DNA of 64,000 nucleotides from Lithodes maja (GCA_037953745.1 JBAKBP010001598.1:1-64000), one strand, 5' to 3'. Shown: positions 41,697 to 50,923, counted from the stretch's first letter. Program-made: numbers and translations. The notes: generated from the sequence alone by a model not told the origin.

Positions 41697-42134
41697 GTGC
41701 GCCCTTGTATTGAGTATTGTTCACATGTGTGGGGAGGTTCCTCTCACACCGCTCTCCTAGACAAAGTTGAAAGGAAGGCCTTTCGTATCATTAACTCCCG
41801 TCCACTCACCAACTCTCTGCAATCTCTCTCTCTCCGCCGCAATGTTGCATCTCTCTCGCTATTCTATCGCTACTATAATAATCAGTGTTCCTCAGAGCTA
41901 TCCCAGTGCATACCACCTCCTTTACGTAGGGCACGTGGTACCCGTCTTGCAACTCAATCCCACCCCTACTCTGTGCAACTCTCCAACCCAAGAGTGAAAC
42001 GTTACTCTCAAACTTTCTTCTACTCAACATCTGAGCTCTGGAACTCTCTCCCAGAATCAGTCTTTCCCTCTTCCTATGACTTAAATTGCTTCAAACTCTG
42101 TGTGTCCAGGCATTTTGGCTCGAACGTCCCTTGA
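41697..42134 (+). pseudogene. C-terminal region of the LINE RT polyprotein
   Basis: A 145-codon frame with RPCIEYCSHVWGG, LDKVERKAFRIIN and TSELWNSLPESVFP, the conserved tail seen downstream of RT in many arthropod LINE open frames. It is the other side of the internal deletion and ends about 90 bp before the insertion boundary. Confidence 0.85.
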
Positions 42135-42960
42135 TTTTGGCCCCGTCACTCTTTCAACTATGGGGAGGCACTCGCTATAGGCAGTTATGCCTTTTGCCTA
42201 CCTCAATCACATAGACAAAAAAGTAATCAGTGGTGTTCAGTTAATCCATCCAATAAAGTGTATCAGGTTTTACATGAGCGCCATCCACCCGGAATGAGAC
42301 GGGCTGACCCTTCGTCAGAGTGAGGGTTGGTGTCCTCTACTTCCCATAGCCCCTTCTATCTTTTTCTATATCTCTATTTTTTCAAATGGCGTGCAGGTAG
42401 CCTCCAGGTGGGTGGATGAGGCTCGTGTAAACCTGATACACTATTTACTTAAGGGTAAGGCAGGTTAGTGATTGGATTAATTGAACACCACTGTTTACTT
42501 AAGGATAACAAGATACTTGGCCCATTGAGACAGTGTAAGAAAGACTTATTTTGTAGCCGGAATGGGACGGGCTGACCCTTAGTTGGAATGAGGGTTGGTG
42601 TCCTCGTAGCCTCCAGGTGCTAGATAATAAGTTTCTTACACAGACTCTCCATCTCAATGGGCCAAGTATCTTGTTTGGACTCTATTTCCATCCTTAATTT
42701 GACTTTATATTGTCCTAGTCCCTAAGTAATCAGTGGTGTTCAGTTAATCCATCCAATAAAGTGTATCAGGTTTTACATGAGCGCCATCCACCCGGAATGG
42801 GACGGGCTGACCCTTCGTCAGAGTGAGGGTTGGTGTCCTCTACTTCCCATAGCCCCTTCTATCTTTTTCTATATCTCTATTTTTTTCAAATGGCGTAGGG
42901 ATGTGGCGACCCCAACGCCCGCCACTTTTTTTGGTGCAGGTAGCCTTAAAAGTATATAAT

Positions 42961-43920
42961 ATTTTTAATCATATTAATCGTCTCCCATGAGGAGATTTCC
43001 TATGGCCACTTGTCTCTCTACATCTCAATGAGCCAAGTTAATTGTTTGCACTATTTTCCTTCCACCTACGGATTTGTGTCAGGTTTATACAGCCCCATCC
43101 ACCCGGAATTGTGTGTGAGTTTATACATATAAATATAATTATAAATAAAACATATTTTTATTTATACCTAAGTTCCTTTGGATGTCCTGTGAAGCAGCAT
43201 ACTCATATTGTCAGATAGTTTGACTAGTTGGCTATCTGGGTAAACCCTCTGTCAATTTGGCCAAGTTATTAAAGACACCTGAAAATTTGTCTATTAACAA
43301 CTAGGCATAAACTTGATAAAAATAATATTTTCTGAAAAAATATGTTCAGTGTGTTATAAACACCGGTCTGTGTCACATACACACAGTCTATGTAGTTCCC
43401 GAATCCATATCCCAACTTATATAATTGCATCCTTATATTATGTGGTTACCATATCCATATAAAAACAGGATTTAAAGCCCTAAAACTAGGACGTTGGTAA
43501 CCCCTAATTTCACATCAATAATGGCGGGTCTCTAACTCCTGAAATTGACTATTTAAACAAAAAAGCACTACCCGAGTTACTCATATTGTCAGATATTTTG
43601 ACTATTTGGGTAAACCTCTGTCAATTTGGCCAAGTTGTTTAAAATACCAAAAATAATATGTCTGAAAAAAATAGTTTCAGTGTGTTACAAACACCGCTCT
43701 GTGTCACATAAACACAGTCATTGTAATAAACATATAAAAAACAGGATTTAGAGCCCTAAAACTAGGACTTTGGTAACCCCTAATTTCACATCAATAATGG
43801 CGGGTCTCTAACTCCTGAAATTGACTATTTAAACAAAAAAGCACTAACCTGTGTCAATTTGGTCAAGTTACGTTGGTATCCCGAATTTCACATCAACAAT
43901 GGCGGGTCTCTAACTCCTCC
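42961..43920. repeat. Satellite relics, gene scraps and promoter duplicates
   Basis: No gene. 43167-43199 is a scrap of the membrane family (AAGTTCCTTTGGATGTCCTG). 43200-43330 and 43550-43680 are diverged satellite units. 43340-43530 and 43680-43830 are two copies of the upstream region of family genes (GTGTTACAAACACCGCTCTG, TAAAACTAGGAC, ATGGCGGGTCTCTAACTCC). Confidence 0.7.
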
Positions 43921-44067
43921 CCCTTCTCTAGGCTATATATATATATATATTCTCTTTCATATGAGAAACTCAGAATTCAACTGCTCCCTGACACAAAAGG
44001 TATAATATTGGAGGAGGAGAGGCTCCAGATCAGATTGAGAAACAAAGAACGTACAGGAGGAGGAAGA
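43915..44067 (+). promoter_or_regulatory. Promoter and leader of membrane-family gene 3, intron apparently lost
   Basis: The CTCCTCCCCCTTCTCTAGGC block, TATATATATATATAT and leader (GAGAAACTCAGAATTCAAC to CACAAAAG) match genes 1 and 2. After the donor-like AAAAG|GTATAATA at 43999/44000 no long intron or pyrimidine tract follows; coding similarity resumes within 60 bp. The acidic N-terminal exon is also missing. Confidence 0.65.
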
Positions 44068-44874
44068 ATGGCTGGACACGAAAGTATAATCATGGAAGTG
44101 GTGGTGGGAGTGGTGGTATTTATTATGACCTTCGTAGTCGTCCGACTGGGAGAGAAACCTAACATGGGCCTAACCACGTATCCCAGCAACGTCCGACTGG
44201 GAGAGAAACCTAATATGGGCCTAACTACGTATCCCATCAACAATATTGTATACCAACAACGGGGGGAGACCCACTTCTACTCCGTAGAAATTAACGATTT
44301 ATTTCAATACCAAACCGAAATCATCAACAAATACAACTTAGCATGCCGGGACCCTGTGATCATCAACAAATACAACTTAGCATGCCGGGACCCTGTGATA
44401 AAACCACTGAACTTCTGTAGCTGGCTGAGTAAAATCAGGGAATGTATATTACCCGGCTACTGGGACATTAATGGTACCACCGGCGCCTGTCTCCTCATCA
44501 CCCCAAAGGTACCTAAATGGGTTCCTGACGTGTACACGGTGTTGGAGGACCTACCAGATAACATGCCAAAGAGTCTCAGGGACTACATTTTGAGGTTTTA
44601 TCGTCGAAAGAAGAATGTGATGCCTAAGTTCCTTTGGATGTCCTGTGAAGCCGCAGATAAGTACAGATTTTATGGCGAAATAACCTTGCTGCCCTGGCAA
44701 GGTTTTCCATCGTACTTCTTCCCCTACAAAAAGAGCCACTCTTACATACAGCCAGTTATGGGTATGCACATCTCAGGCCTAAGTAAGGTGGTGCCGCTGG
44801 CCATTGAGTGTCGACTCTGGGCTAAGGATACTGAAAAAAACGTGCACACCATCTACATAACTACAAAATTATAA
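44068..44874 (+). CDS. Membrane-family protein 3, 268 aa
   Basis: The start chosen is the ATG of MAGHESIIMEVVVG, which aligns with MAGHIRISMGVVVG inside gene 1. The longer frame begins with TTG upstream of the promoter. One membrane segment lies at about 8-28 (VVVGVVVFIMTFVVVRL). Two short tandem repeats follow (RLGEKPNMGLTTYP and the INKYNLACRDPV block), then KPLNFCSWLSKIREC and a complete C-terminal domain (VPDVYTVLEDLPDNMP, FLWMSCEAADK, LLPWQGFPSYFFPY, AIECRLWAKD). It is close to gene 2 in the C-terminal domain but lacks the acidic tail. Confidence 0.75.
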   Translation: MAGHESIIMEVVVGVVVFIMTFVVVRLGEKPNMGLTTYPSNVRLGEKPNMGLTTYPINNIVYQQRGETHFYSVEINDLFQYQTEIINKYNLACRDPVIINKYNLACRDPVIKPLNFCSWLSKIRECILPGYWDINGTTGACLLITPKVPKWVPDVYTVLEDLPDNMPKSLRDYILRFYRRKKNVMPKFLWMSCEAADKYRFYGEITLLPWQGFPSYFFPYKKSHSYIQPVMGMHISGLSKVVPLAIECRLWAKDTEKNVHTIYITTKL

Positions 44875-45477
44875 ATAAAAGCTATACATAAAAGACACGT
44901 TAATATAGCCTGACGGACTCGCCTCATCCAATGGGTGTGCGCTCAGAATTCAACTGCTCCCTGACATAAAAGGTATTATCTTCCTCTGTTTCTATCCTGT
45001 TGGTTCCTTTATATTTACTCTGAAACACACTAGCTCTCTCTACCTGTCTACATACATTGTTCTGACAGAGTTTTTAGTGGTAGTCATTTTTTCTCAAACA
45101 ATAAAGCTATATTTATAAGGTCTATTATGACATTTAGGTATACTTTTAAGCCTTTGCTTAAACACAAAAGTATAATCATGGGAGTGATGGTGGAATTTAT
45201 TATCACCTTCATTAGTCGTCCATTATTTAAAACATTAGTATTAAAATGTGTCGGAAACATGGTTTGACTGAGCCCCTACGCCGACCCATCTAAAATGACA
45301 AAAAGATATATAAATTATGTAATGAAATTGCCTATTTTATAAAAAAAGCACTTGCCGAGTTACTCATATTGTCAGATATATTGACTATTTGGCTATCTGG
45401 GTAAACCCTCTGCCAATTTGGCCAAATTGTTAAAAGACACCTGACTATATGGACAATTCAGCAATTTGTCTATTTAG
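44875..45477. other. Scrambled family remnants
   Basis: No gene. Holds a further leader copy (44945-44980, CAACTGCTCCCTGACATAAA then AGGTATTATC), a scrap of gene 3 coding (45168-45220, AAAGTATAATCATGGGAGTG), and a satellite-like unit (45290-45470). Confidence 0.6.
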
Positions 45478-45761
45478 GCACGACAACCCCATGGCTTGAG
45501 ATCTGATCTGGGCAAAAACTATTCCTAGGAGGTGTGGGAAGATGATCACAAACGAGCTCGAATCCCGGGAAAACCCCTTCCCAGGAGGTGAGAAGATGAT
45601 CACAAAACCCAACCCCATGGCTTGAGATCGAATCTGGGTAAAAAAGCCTTTCCAAGGAGGTGGGAAGATGATCACTTGGAGGGTCAAACATCACCCCATG
45701 GCTTGAGATCTGATCTGGGTAAAAACTATTCCTAGGAGGTGTGGGAAGATGATCACAAATG

Positions 45762-45842
45762 AGCTCGAATCCCGGGAAAACCCCTTCCCAGGAGGCTGGG
45801 TTTTCTCGCCTCCTGGGAAGGGGTTTTCCCGGGATTCGAGCT
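45762..45842. repeat. Perfect 35-bp inverted repeat with 11-bp loop
   Basis: Left arm 45762-45796 (AGCTCGAATCCCGGG start), loop TGGGTTTTCTC at 45797-45807, right arm 45808-45842 (ending CCCGGGATTCGAGCT). All 35 positions pair. It would form a very stable cruciform. It marks the joint with the gene scraps that follow. Confidence 0.92.
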
Positions 45843-45985
45843 GAACTTCTGTAGCTGGCTGAGTGAAATTAGGGAATGTATAGAGGTAGTCAGTTTAGGA
45901 ACGCTACAACACTCGGTCAGTTGGCGGATATGAAAATATCATTGGTGTTGGTGAGGTAGAGACAAAGAGGACAACACAACCTAAG
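45843..45985. pseudogene. Scraps of a membrane-family gene and of the giant gene
   Basis: 45843-45886 matches family coding (AACTTCTGTAGCTGGCTGAG). 45921-45984 matches the giant gene at about 3510-3572 in opposite orientation (GGCGGATATGAAAATATC, ATTGGTGTTGGTGAGGTAGA). Two unrelated gene fragments are thus joined next to a hairpin. Confidence 0.75.
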
Positions 45986-46276
45986 AAGATGATCACAAAC
46001 CCACCCCCATGGCTTGAGATTGAATCTGGGCAAAAAGCCTTTCCAAGGAGGTGGGAAGATGATCACTTGGAGGGTCAAACATCACCCCATGGCTTGAGAT
46101 ATGATCTGGGCAAAAACTATTCCTAGGAGGTGTGGGAAGATGATCACAAATGAGCTCGAATCCCGGGAAAACCCCTTCCCAGGAGGCGAGATTGAATCTG
46201 GACAAAAAGCCTTTTTAGGGTGGACAGGGTTAACATGAGAAATAAATAGAATAAATTTTTCAATCCATTTTTGCAA

Positions 46277-46516
46277 ATGTCATCTCTCTCCGAATGTTTC
46301 AATGAAATGGTGGTAACTCGAAATGACGAACCAAATTGTCAGTACGATAAACTGGCTCTATGGATCGAGACATTATATTGTAACTGTCCCAAGAAAAAAT
46401 TGTTAAAAGACATGAAATTATTCTTATCATCAAATGGAGGTAAGACCATACAATTTCATGACTCTGTCACAAATTTTCTCGAAATGGTTGCCATTCGAGA
46501 TTATTTAAAAAAATAG
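46277..46516 (+). CDS. Hypothetical protein, 79 aa
   Basis: ATG at 46277; a TTG two codons earlier is less likely. Small, mixed-charge, with four Cys residues (ECF, PNCQ, LYCNCP), possibly metal or disulfide linked. The stop is 19 bp before the next ATG in the same direction, so the two may share a transcript. No relative is recognised. Confidence 0.5.
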   Translation: MSSLSECFNEMVVTRNDEPNCQYDKLALWIETLYCNCPKKKLLKDMKLFLSSNGGKTIQFHDSVTNFLEMVAIRDYLKK

Positions 46517-46535
46517 TCATAATTTTATAGATTTC

Positions 46536-47633
46536 ATGGAAAGTGGTATAGAGGGTGGATTCAAATTTTGCTGCAATGATATTTTTAAAGAAGGAGAAGA
46601 TTATGACTTGGTAGAAATTGATCATTTAGATGCATCAATAAGGGGGTTTTGTTCACAGTGTAATTGGCGGGTGGTGTGTGTCAAGTGCCACATTTGTCCA
46701 TCGTGTGCCTCGGATAAAGGTGTAATCGCCCCCTATGGTTTCATTGACCAAATATTAAGCCAGTCTAAAACAACGAATGGCAAGTATCTTTTTCTCAAGT
46801 CGTACATTTCTAATGCTATGACCACCGATATGTATAAATCGCTAAATATAAAAGATGTTACAGAATCTCACTTAGAATACGAGGTACAGATTGTTTTGAG
46901 GGGTTTCAATTCTAATCAAATTCGCTTTCCCAATGGACCCAATAATTTAACCTGGGGGGGGGGGGGGGGGGGAGGAGCAGTCCAGAATATAAAGGACAAT
47001 ATTGAAAGCGCCTGTCTGTGTAAGGAATTGACATACCTCTTAACGAATAACAACAATAGTCTCCAAAGATTAGAGGGACTCTGTATAATGGGGAATTATA
47101 TTGTGCTAACCATCAACTACAATATCACCCTCATCGACATTTTATATCCCGTGACGCTCTATGAACAGAAGGGCACGAAAAGAAAACACGAGCAATCGTA
47201 TGTGGATTTATTGAAAATGTTAAATGGAGAGAGAGAGAGGTCGACTAAAATAAAAAAACTTAAACACCTGAATAATTCTCTCGAGATTGACTACTATAAT
47301 TATGCCGAGATGAGTAAATTTGGAACAATAAATAGGGATAGTATTTTGGTGGAAGTGACCAATCAACATTTTTATTTTTCACCCCAATATATATTTCTCA
47401 TTCCACCAATACTTATAAATTGTCATAACCATAAGATATTTCTTTTGAGTTATATTGAGAATAAGTATAATAAGTTTAGTTCGAGTATTAACACCCATAA
47501 ACATTTAAATAGTTACACACTCTACAAATTATTATTAGATACCCTAATTAATTTAAAATTTGATAATAAACGTGATGAAAATATATTGATACAAGAAAAT
47601 ATTAAACAGTTGATGGCGATAATTGAAAACTAA
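46536..47633 (+). CDS. Cys-rich hypothetical protein, 365 aa
   Basis: Residues about 10-65 contain CCND, then CSQC, VCVKCHICPSCAS: enough Cys pairs for a zinc-binding module, though no standard RING spacing fits. Residues about 140-146 are a Gly run from a 19-base G tract. The remainder is Asn/Ile/Lys-rich and looks globular, with a basic KGTKRKHEQ segment near 215. Fragments of its middle (about 47088-47200) recur at 49968-50075 and 51624-51727. The shared 3'-end module follows. Function unknown. Confidence 0.7.
   Translation: MESGIEGGFKFCCNDIFKEGEDYDLVEIDHLDASIRGFCSQCNWRVVCVKCHICPSCASDKGVIAPYGFIDQILSQSKTTNGKYLFLKSYISNAMTTDMYKSLNIKDVTESHLEYEVQIVLRGFNSNQIRFPNGPNNLTWGGGGGGGAVQNIKDNIESACLCKELTYLLTNNNNSLQRLEGLCIMGNYIVLTINYNITLIDILYPVTLYEQKGTKRKHEQSYVDLLKMLNGERERSTKIKKLKHLNNSLEIDYYNYAEMSKFGTINRDSILVEVTNQHFYFSPQYIFLIPPILINCHNHKIFLLSYIENKYNKFSSSINTHKHLNSYTLYKLLLDTLINLKFDNKRDENILIQENIKQLMAIIEN
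46954..46972 (+). repeat. 19-base G homopolymer
   Basis: An uninterrupted G tract inside the 365-aa gene. The frame remains open as given. Slippage or miscounting here would shift the frame for the remaining 220 residues. Confidence 0.9.
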
Positions 47634-47637
47634 CCCC

Positions 47638-47725
47638 CACACCTCCTTATGAGCCGTACTCACACACCTCCGTCATGGTGTGTGGTATATATTTTTTTTT
47701 ATAAAAATAAACTATTTAACCAGAA
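47638..47725 (+). terminator. Shared 3'-end module (plus orientation)
   Basis: GAGCCGTACTCACACACCTC, ATAAAAATAAACTATTTAAC then CAGAACAC, directly after the 365-aa stop. Same part order as other modules but with a weakened AATAAA core. Confidence 0.6.
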
Positions 47726-47845
47726 CACTAATTTTTGTTCATCCCTGACACCTACCTCTCTATAGTCGAGGAATCCGGGTTAGAGTTTCTGGTAGGGGAC
47801 CAGGATTGAGAAGCAAGAGATAGACTCTCACCCGTAACACTTTTC

Positions 47846-48065
47846 ATATCCGAACGTCTTCTTCCAGACAACACTCCGGAACCGGGACAACCTCCCCATC
47901 AAGGACGTAATATATACATCACTAATGAGTGATGGGTACCATATAGAAGACTACATATAACACCTCAGCCGTCTGTTATTTTTTACATTCCACATGAAGG
48001 TTATTAGAGATAATATGGAATTTCTCGTGGAAAGCATTAGAGAATTAAAAACACAACTTACTGGA
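47846..48065 (+). pseudogene. Fragment of the 216-aa gene, copy 1
   Basis: Matches the middle and end of the gene at 54714 (GTCTTCTTCCAGACAACACT, CCCCATCAAGGACGTAATAT), with stops and gaps. Repeated at 50095 (2,248 bp away) and 51748. Confidence 0.7.
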
Positions 48066-48171
48066 CTTTTCGGACAATATTTCTACCACTTCGGTACTGC
48101 AAGTTAATCATGTTGCTAGCCAGTCTCAGCCTTTTTATGAAAATAGGGGGTGTGGTCTATGGGTATTGAAA

Positions 48172-48300
48172 AGAAACGAATTTTCTGGTTAAGGAAAGTT
48201 TATTATAAAACAAATATACCACACCATACACACATGTGATGGAATAGGGCTCAAAATAAAAGGGCCGTATATAAATAACCCCTAAGAGACCAAACAATAT
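48172..48300 (-). terminator. Shared 3'-end module
   Basis: TTTTCTGGTTAAGGAAAGTT, CACACCATACACACATGTG, AAAAGGGCCGTATATAAATA. It lies just beyond the stop of the minus-strand acidic gene. The core here is AAGGAAAGTTTATT, which keeps AATAAAC on the minus strand only. Confidence 0.65.
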
Positions 48301-48303
48301 GTA

Positions 48304-48705
48304 TTAACCCTTATTTATAGGGCCAATACTTGGGGGAGGCATAGCATGAATCGCAGGTATGGGGGAATAGTGTTGCATGGGAGTCAACTGGGGTTTGGTA
48401 GAAGAATCACCACTACCATCATTCGATTTAGATTTCTCGGTTTTTGTGGCGGGAGATAACAGGGGTCTTGTAGAAGAACCACCAGTACCATCATCCATGG
48501 TCCATTTATATTTCTTGGTTTTCATGTTGAATAATGTCTCTACCACTTCGTCATTAGTATGAGTATCAGTATCCACTTCGGCATCAGAATCAGTATCAGT
48601 ATCCACTTCGGCATCAGAATCAGTATCAGAATCTGAATTTAGGGTATTAATTTTTGTCACTTCGGCATCAGCATCAGCATCAGCATCCGAATTTAGGTTA
48701 TTCAT
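48304..48705 (-). CDS. Acidic Asp/Ser-repeat protein, 133 aa, copy 1
   Basis: ATG at 48705. The N-terminal half is DADADAE and SDTDSDAEVDTDTD repeats, strongly acidic, from a GCATCA/GTATCA microsatellite. A basic patch follows (MKTKKYKWTMDDG), then two related 30-residue units (GTGGSSTRPLLSPATKTEKS and GSGDSSTKPQLTPMQHY), ending PPPSIGPINKG. Disordered, with no known domain. A copy with shorter repeats is at 50564 and a relic at about 27100-27400. The 3'-end module lies downstream. Confidence 0.6.
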   Translation of the reverse strand: MNNLNSDADADADAEVTKINTLNSDSDTDSDAEVDTDTDSDAEVDTDTHTNDEVVETLFNMKTKKYKWTMDDGTGGSSTRPLLSPATKTEKSKSNDGSGDSSTKPQLTPMQHYSPIPAIHAMPPPSIGPINKG

Positions 48706-49119
48706 TGATTCGAGATGTTGGTACTGCTTCTGCTACTACTGGTGCTGTGATAACTTTACTAGCCCGCCTCAGCCTTTTTATATGAAAAATAGGGGGTGTG
48801 GTCTATGTGGAAGAGAGGTGTGGTCTGAGGATTTATATACAGCCAAACATAGACCCAAACTAGTAATTATTCAATCCGTTGACCACACCCCTCATGGCCC
48901 AAATCGTAATCAAAGACTTTGACACCATGGTCGATCTGTAATCGTGAGTTCAGGTGCTCAACCGGCTATGGTCAAAGATAGAGTGAGGCTAATTTTTTTG
49001 TGGTGACTATAGTCGGCTGAGCAAAGATACTTTTTCTGACAATTGTCGCAGGGTACTCAGCAAGCACATTTTTCGGGGTTAGTTTTCAATGGGGAATCCG
49101 AATAGAAACCGCGACAAAA
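48706..49119. other. Upstream flank of the acidic gene
   Basis: No gene. TTCTGCTACTACTGGTGCTG, ACTAGCCCGCCTCAGCC, and a stretch ending TCGCAGGGTACTCAGCAAGC. Nearly identical at 50924-51335, with a relic at 27390-27600. Confidence 0.6.
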
Positions 49120-49970
49120 CCCTTCCCAGGAAGCGGGAGAGTGATCACTTGGATGGTCAAAATCCACCCATCATGGTTTGAGATCGAATCTGGGCCAAAA
49201 CACTTTCCAGGAGGCGGGAAGATGAGGTCAAACACCACCCCCGTGGCTTGAAAACGAATCTGGGCCAAAACACTTTCCAGGAGGCGGGAAGATGAGGTCA
49301 AATACCACCCCCGTGGCTTGAGATCGAATCTGGGCCAAAACATTTTCCAGGAGGCGGGAAGATGATGTCAAATACCACCCCCGTGGCTTGAAAACGAATC
49401 TGGGCCAAAACACTTTCCAGGAGGCGGGAAGATGAGGTCAAATACCACCCCCGTGGTTTGAAAACGAATCTGGGCCAAAACACTTTCCAGGAGGCGGGAA
49501 GATGAGGTAAAAACACCACCCATCGTGGTTTGAGATCGAATCTGGGCCAAAACACTTTCCAGGAGGCGGGAAGATGAGGTCAAACACCACCCCCCGTGGC
49601 TTGAAAATGAATCTGGGCCAAAACACTTTCCAGGAGGCGGGAAGATGAGGTCAAATACCACCCCCGTGGCTTGAGATCGAATCTGGGCCAAAACATTTTC
49701 CAGGAGGCGGGAAGATGAGGTCAAACACCACCCCCGTGGTTTGAGATCGAATCTGGGCCAAAACACTTTCCAGGAGGCGGGAAGATGAGGTCAAATACCA
49801 CCCCCCGTGGCTTGAGATCGAATCTGGGCCAAAACACTTTCCAGGAGGCGGGAAGATGAGGTCAAACACCACCCCCGTGGTTTGAGATCGAATCTGGGCC
49901 AAAACACTTTCCAGGAGGCGGGAAGATGAGGTCAAATACCACCCCCGTGGCTTGAAAACGAATCTGGGTA
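49120..49970. repeat. 70-bp minisatellite, about 12 units
   Basis: Unit: GTGGCTTGAGATCGAATCTG, GGCCAAAACACTTTCCAGG, AGGCGGGAAGATGAGGTCAA, ATACCACCCCC. Two types alternate (GAGATCG or GAAAACG). No spacers of differing sequence, so not CRISPR. The minus-strand open frames across it follow from the unit lacking stops. Confidence 0.9.
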
Positions 49971-50315
49971 ATGGGGAATTATATTGTGCTAACCATCAAC
50001 TACAAAATCACCCTCGTCGACTTTTTATATCCCGTGATGCTCTATGGGTACGAAAAGAAAACATGAGCAATCGCCGAGACAACTCCATCACATCCTATCC
50101 GAACGTCTTCTTCCAGACAACACTCCGGAACCGGGACAACCTCCCCATCAAGGACGTAATATATACATCACTGGTGAGTGATGGGTACCTTAAAGACGAC
50201 TACATATAACACATTTTTTTGTCCTCAGTCGTCTGTCATTTTGTACATTCCATATGAAGGTTATTAGAGATAATATGGAATTTCTCGTGGAAAGCATTAG
50301 AGAATTAAAAACACA
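49968..50315 (+). pseudogene. Joined fragments of the 365-aa and 216-aa genes, copy 2
   Basis: 49968-50075 matches 47086-47200 of the 365-aa gene (ATGGGGAATTATATTGTGCT). It is followed at once by 50085-50310, a 216-aa gene fragment. The joint follows the end of the minisatellite at CGAATCTGGGTAATGGGG. Confidence 0.75.
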
Positions 50316-50424
50316 ACTTACTGGACTTTTCGGACAATATTTCTACCACTTCGGTGCTACAAGTGAATCATGTTGCTAGCCAGTCTCAGCCTTTTTATGA
50401 AAATAGGGGGTGTGGTCTATGGGT

Positions 50425-50560
50425 ATTGAAAAGAAACGAATTTTCTGGTTAAGGAAAGTTTATTATAAAACAAATATACCACACCATACACACATGTGAT
50501 GGAGTAGGGCTCTAAATAAAAGGGCCGTATATAAATAACCCCTAAGAGACCAAACAATAT
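50425..50560 (-). terminator. Shared 3'-end module
   Basis: Near-identical to 48172-48300, offset about 2,260 bp, downstream of the second acidic gene. Confidence 0.65.
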
Positions 50561-50563
50561 GTA

Positions 50564-50923
50564 TTAACCCTTATTTATAGGGCCAATACTTGGGGAAAGC
50601 ATAGCATGAATCGCAGGTATGGGGGAATAGTGGTGCATGGGAGTCAACTGGGGTTTGGTAGAAGAATCACCACTACCATCATTCGATTTAGATTTCTCGG
50701 TTTTTGTGGTGGGAGATAACAGGGGTCTTGTAGAAGAACCACCAGTACCATCATCCATGGTCCATTTATATTTCTTGGTTTTCATGTTGAATAATGTCTC
50801 TACCACTTCGTCATCAGTATCCACTTCGGCATCAGAATCAATATCAGAATCTGAATTTAGGGTATTAATTTCTGTCACTTCAGCATCAGCATCAGCATCA
50901 GCATCCGAATTTAGGGTATTCAT
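50564..50923 (-). CDS. Acidic Asp/Ser-repeat protein, 119 aa, copy 2
   Basis: ATG at 50923. Same layout as the copy at 48304 but with one fewer SDAEVDTD repeat and a few substitutions (SPTTKTEKS, LSPSIGPINKG). Both copies keep the frame although their repeat numbers differ, which suggests both are or recently were translated. Confidence 0.6.
   Translation of the reverse strand: MNTLNSDADADADAEVTEINTLNSDSDIDSDAEVDTDDEVVETLFNMKTKKYKWTMDDGTGGSSTRPLLSPTTKTEKSKSNDGSGDSSTKPQLTPMHHYSPIPAIHAMLSPSIGPINKG

Larger units (their letters stand above)
41017..42223 (+). mobile_element. 5'-truncated LINE retrotransposon insertion, 1,207 bp
   Basis: The element interrupts a fold-back unit between CCTAAG and TAATCAG; the uninterrupted version is at about 40470. 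Unit spacing rises from 553 to 1,760 bp, exactly the 1,207 bp inserted. The insert encodes reverse transcriptase and ends in a short A-run followed by AAG, which repeats the target bases. That is the signature of target-primed reverse transcription by a non-LTR element. Confidence 0.85.
39985..42960. mobile_element. Fold-back repeat block, four units
   Basis: A unit beginning GGGCTGACCC recurs at 39988, 40541, 42301 and 42804. Inside it, CTTGGCCCATTGAGATAGTG has its inverse ATCTCAATGGGCCAAG about 150 bp away, and GTAAACCTGATACACT has its inverse AGTGTATCAGGTTTACATG. Each unit can therefore fold back on itself. The spacing is 553 bp between the first two units and 503 bp between the last two. 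No transposase is visible. This looks like a non-autonomous element of foreign origin amplified in tandem. Confidence 0.75.
45478..46215. repeat. GATC-rich minisatellite cluster
   Basis: Irregular units of about 70 bp: CCCCATGGCTTGAGATCTGA, AAAAACTATTCCTAGGAGG, GGGAAGATGATCACAAA. Related to the 70-bp arrays at 49120 and 51330. The series is interrupted by a hairpin and two gene scraps (45762-45985). Confidence 0.8.

Noticed and set aside
43873..44067. Extended N-terminus of membrane-family protein 3
   Set aside because: It starts with TTG and runs through the CCTCCCCC block, TATA box and leader shared with the other family genes.
49086..49935. Overlapping minus-strand frames of 60-130 codons with FPPPGKCFGPD repeats
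   Set aside because: They follow from a 70-bp minisatellite unit without stops in several phases; no start, promoter or non-repetitive part.
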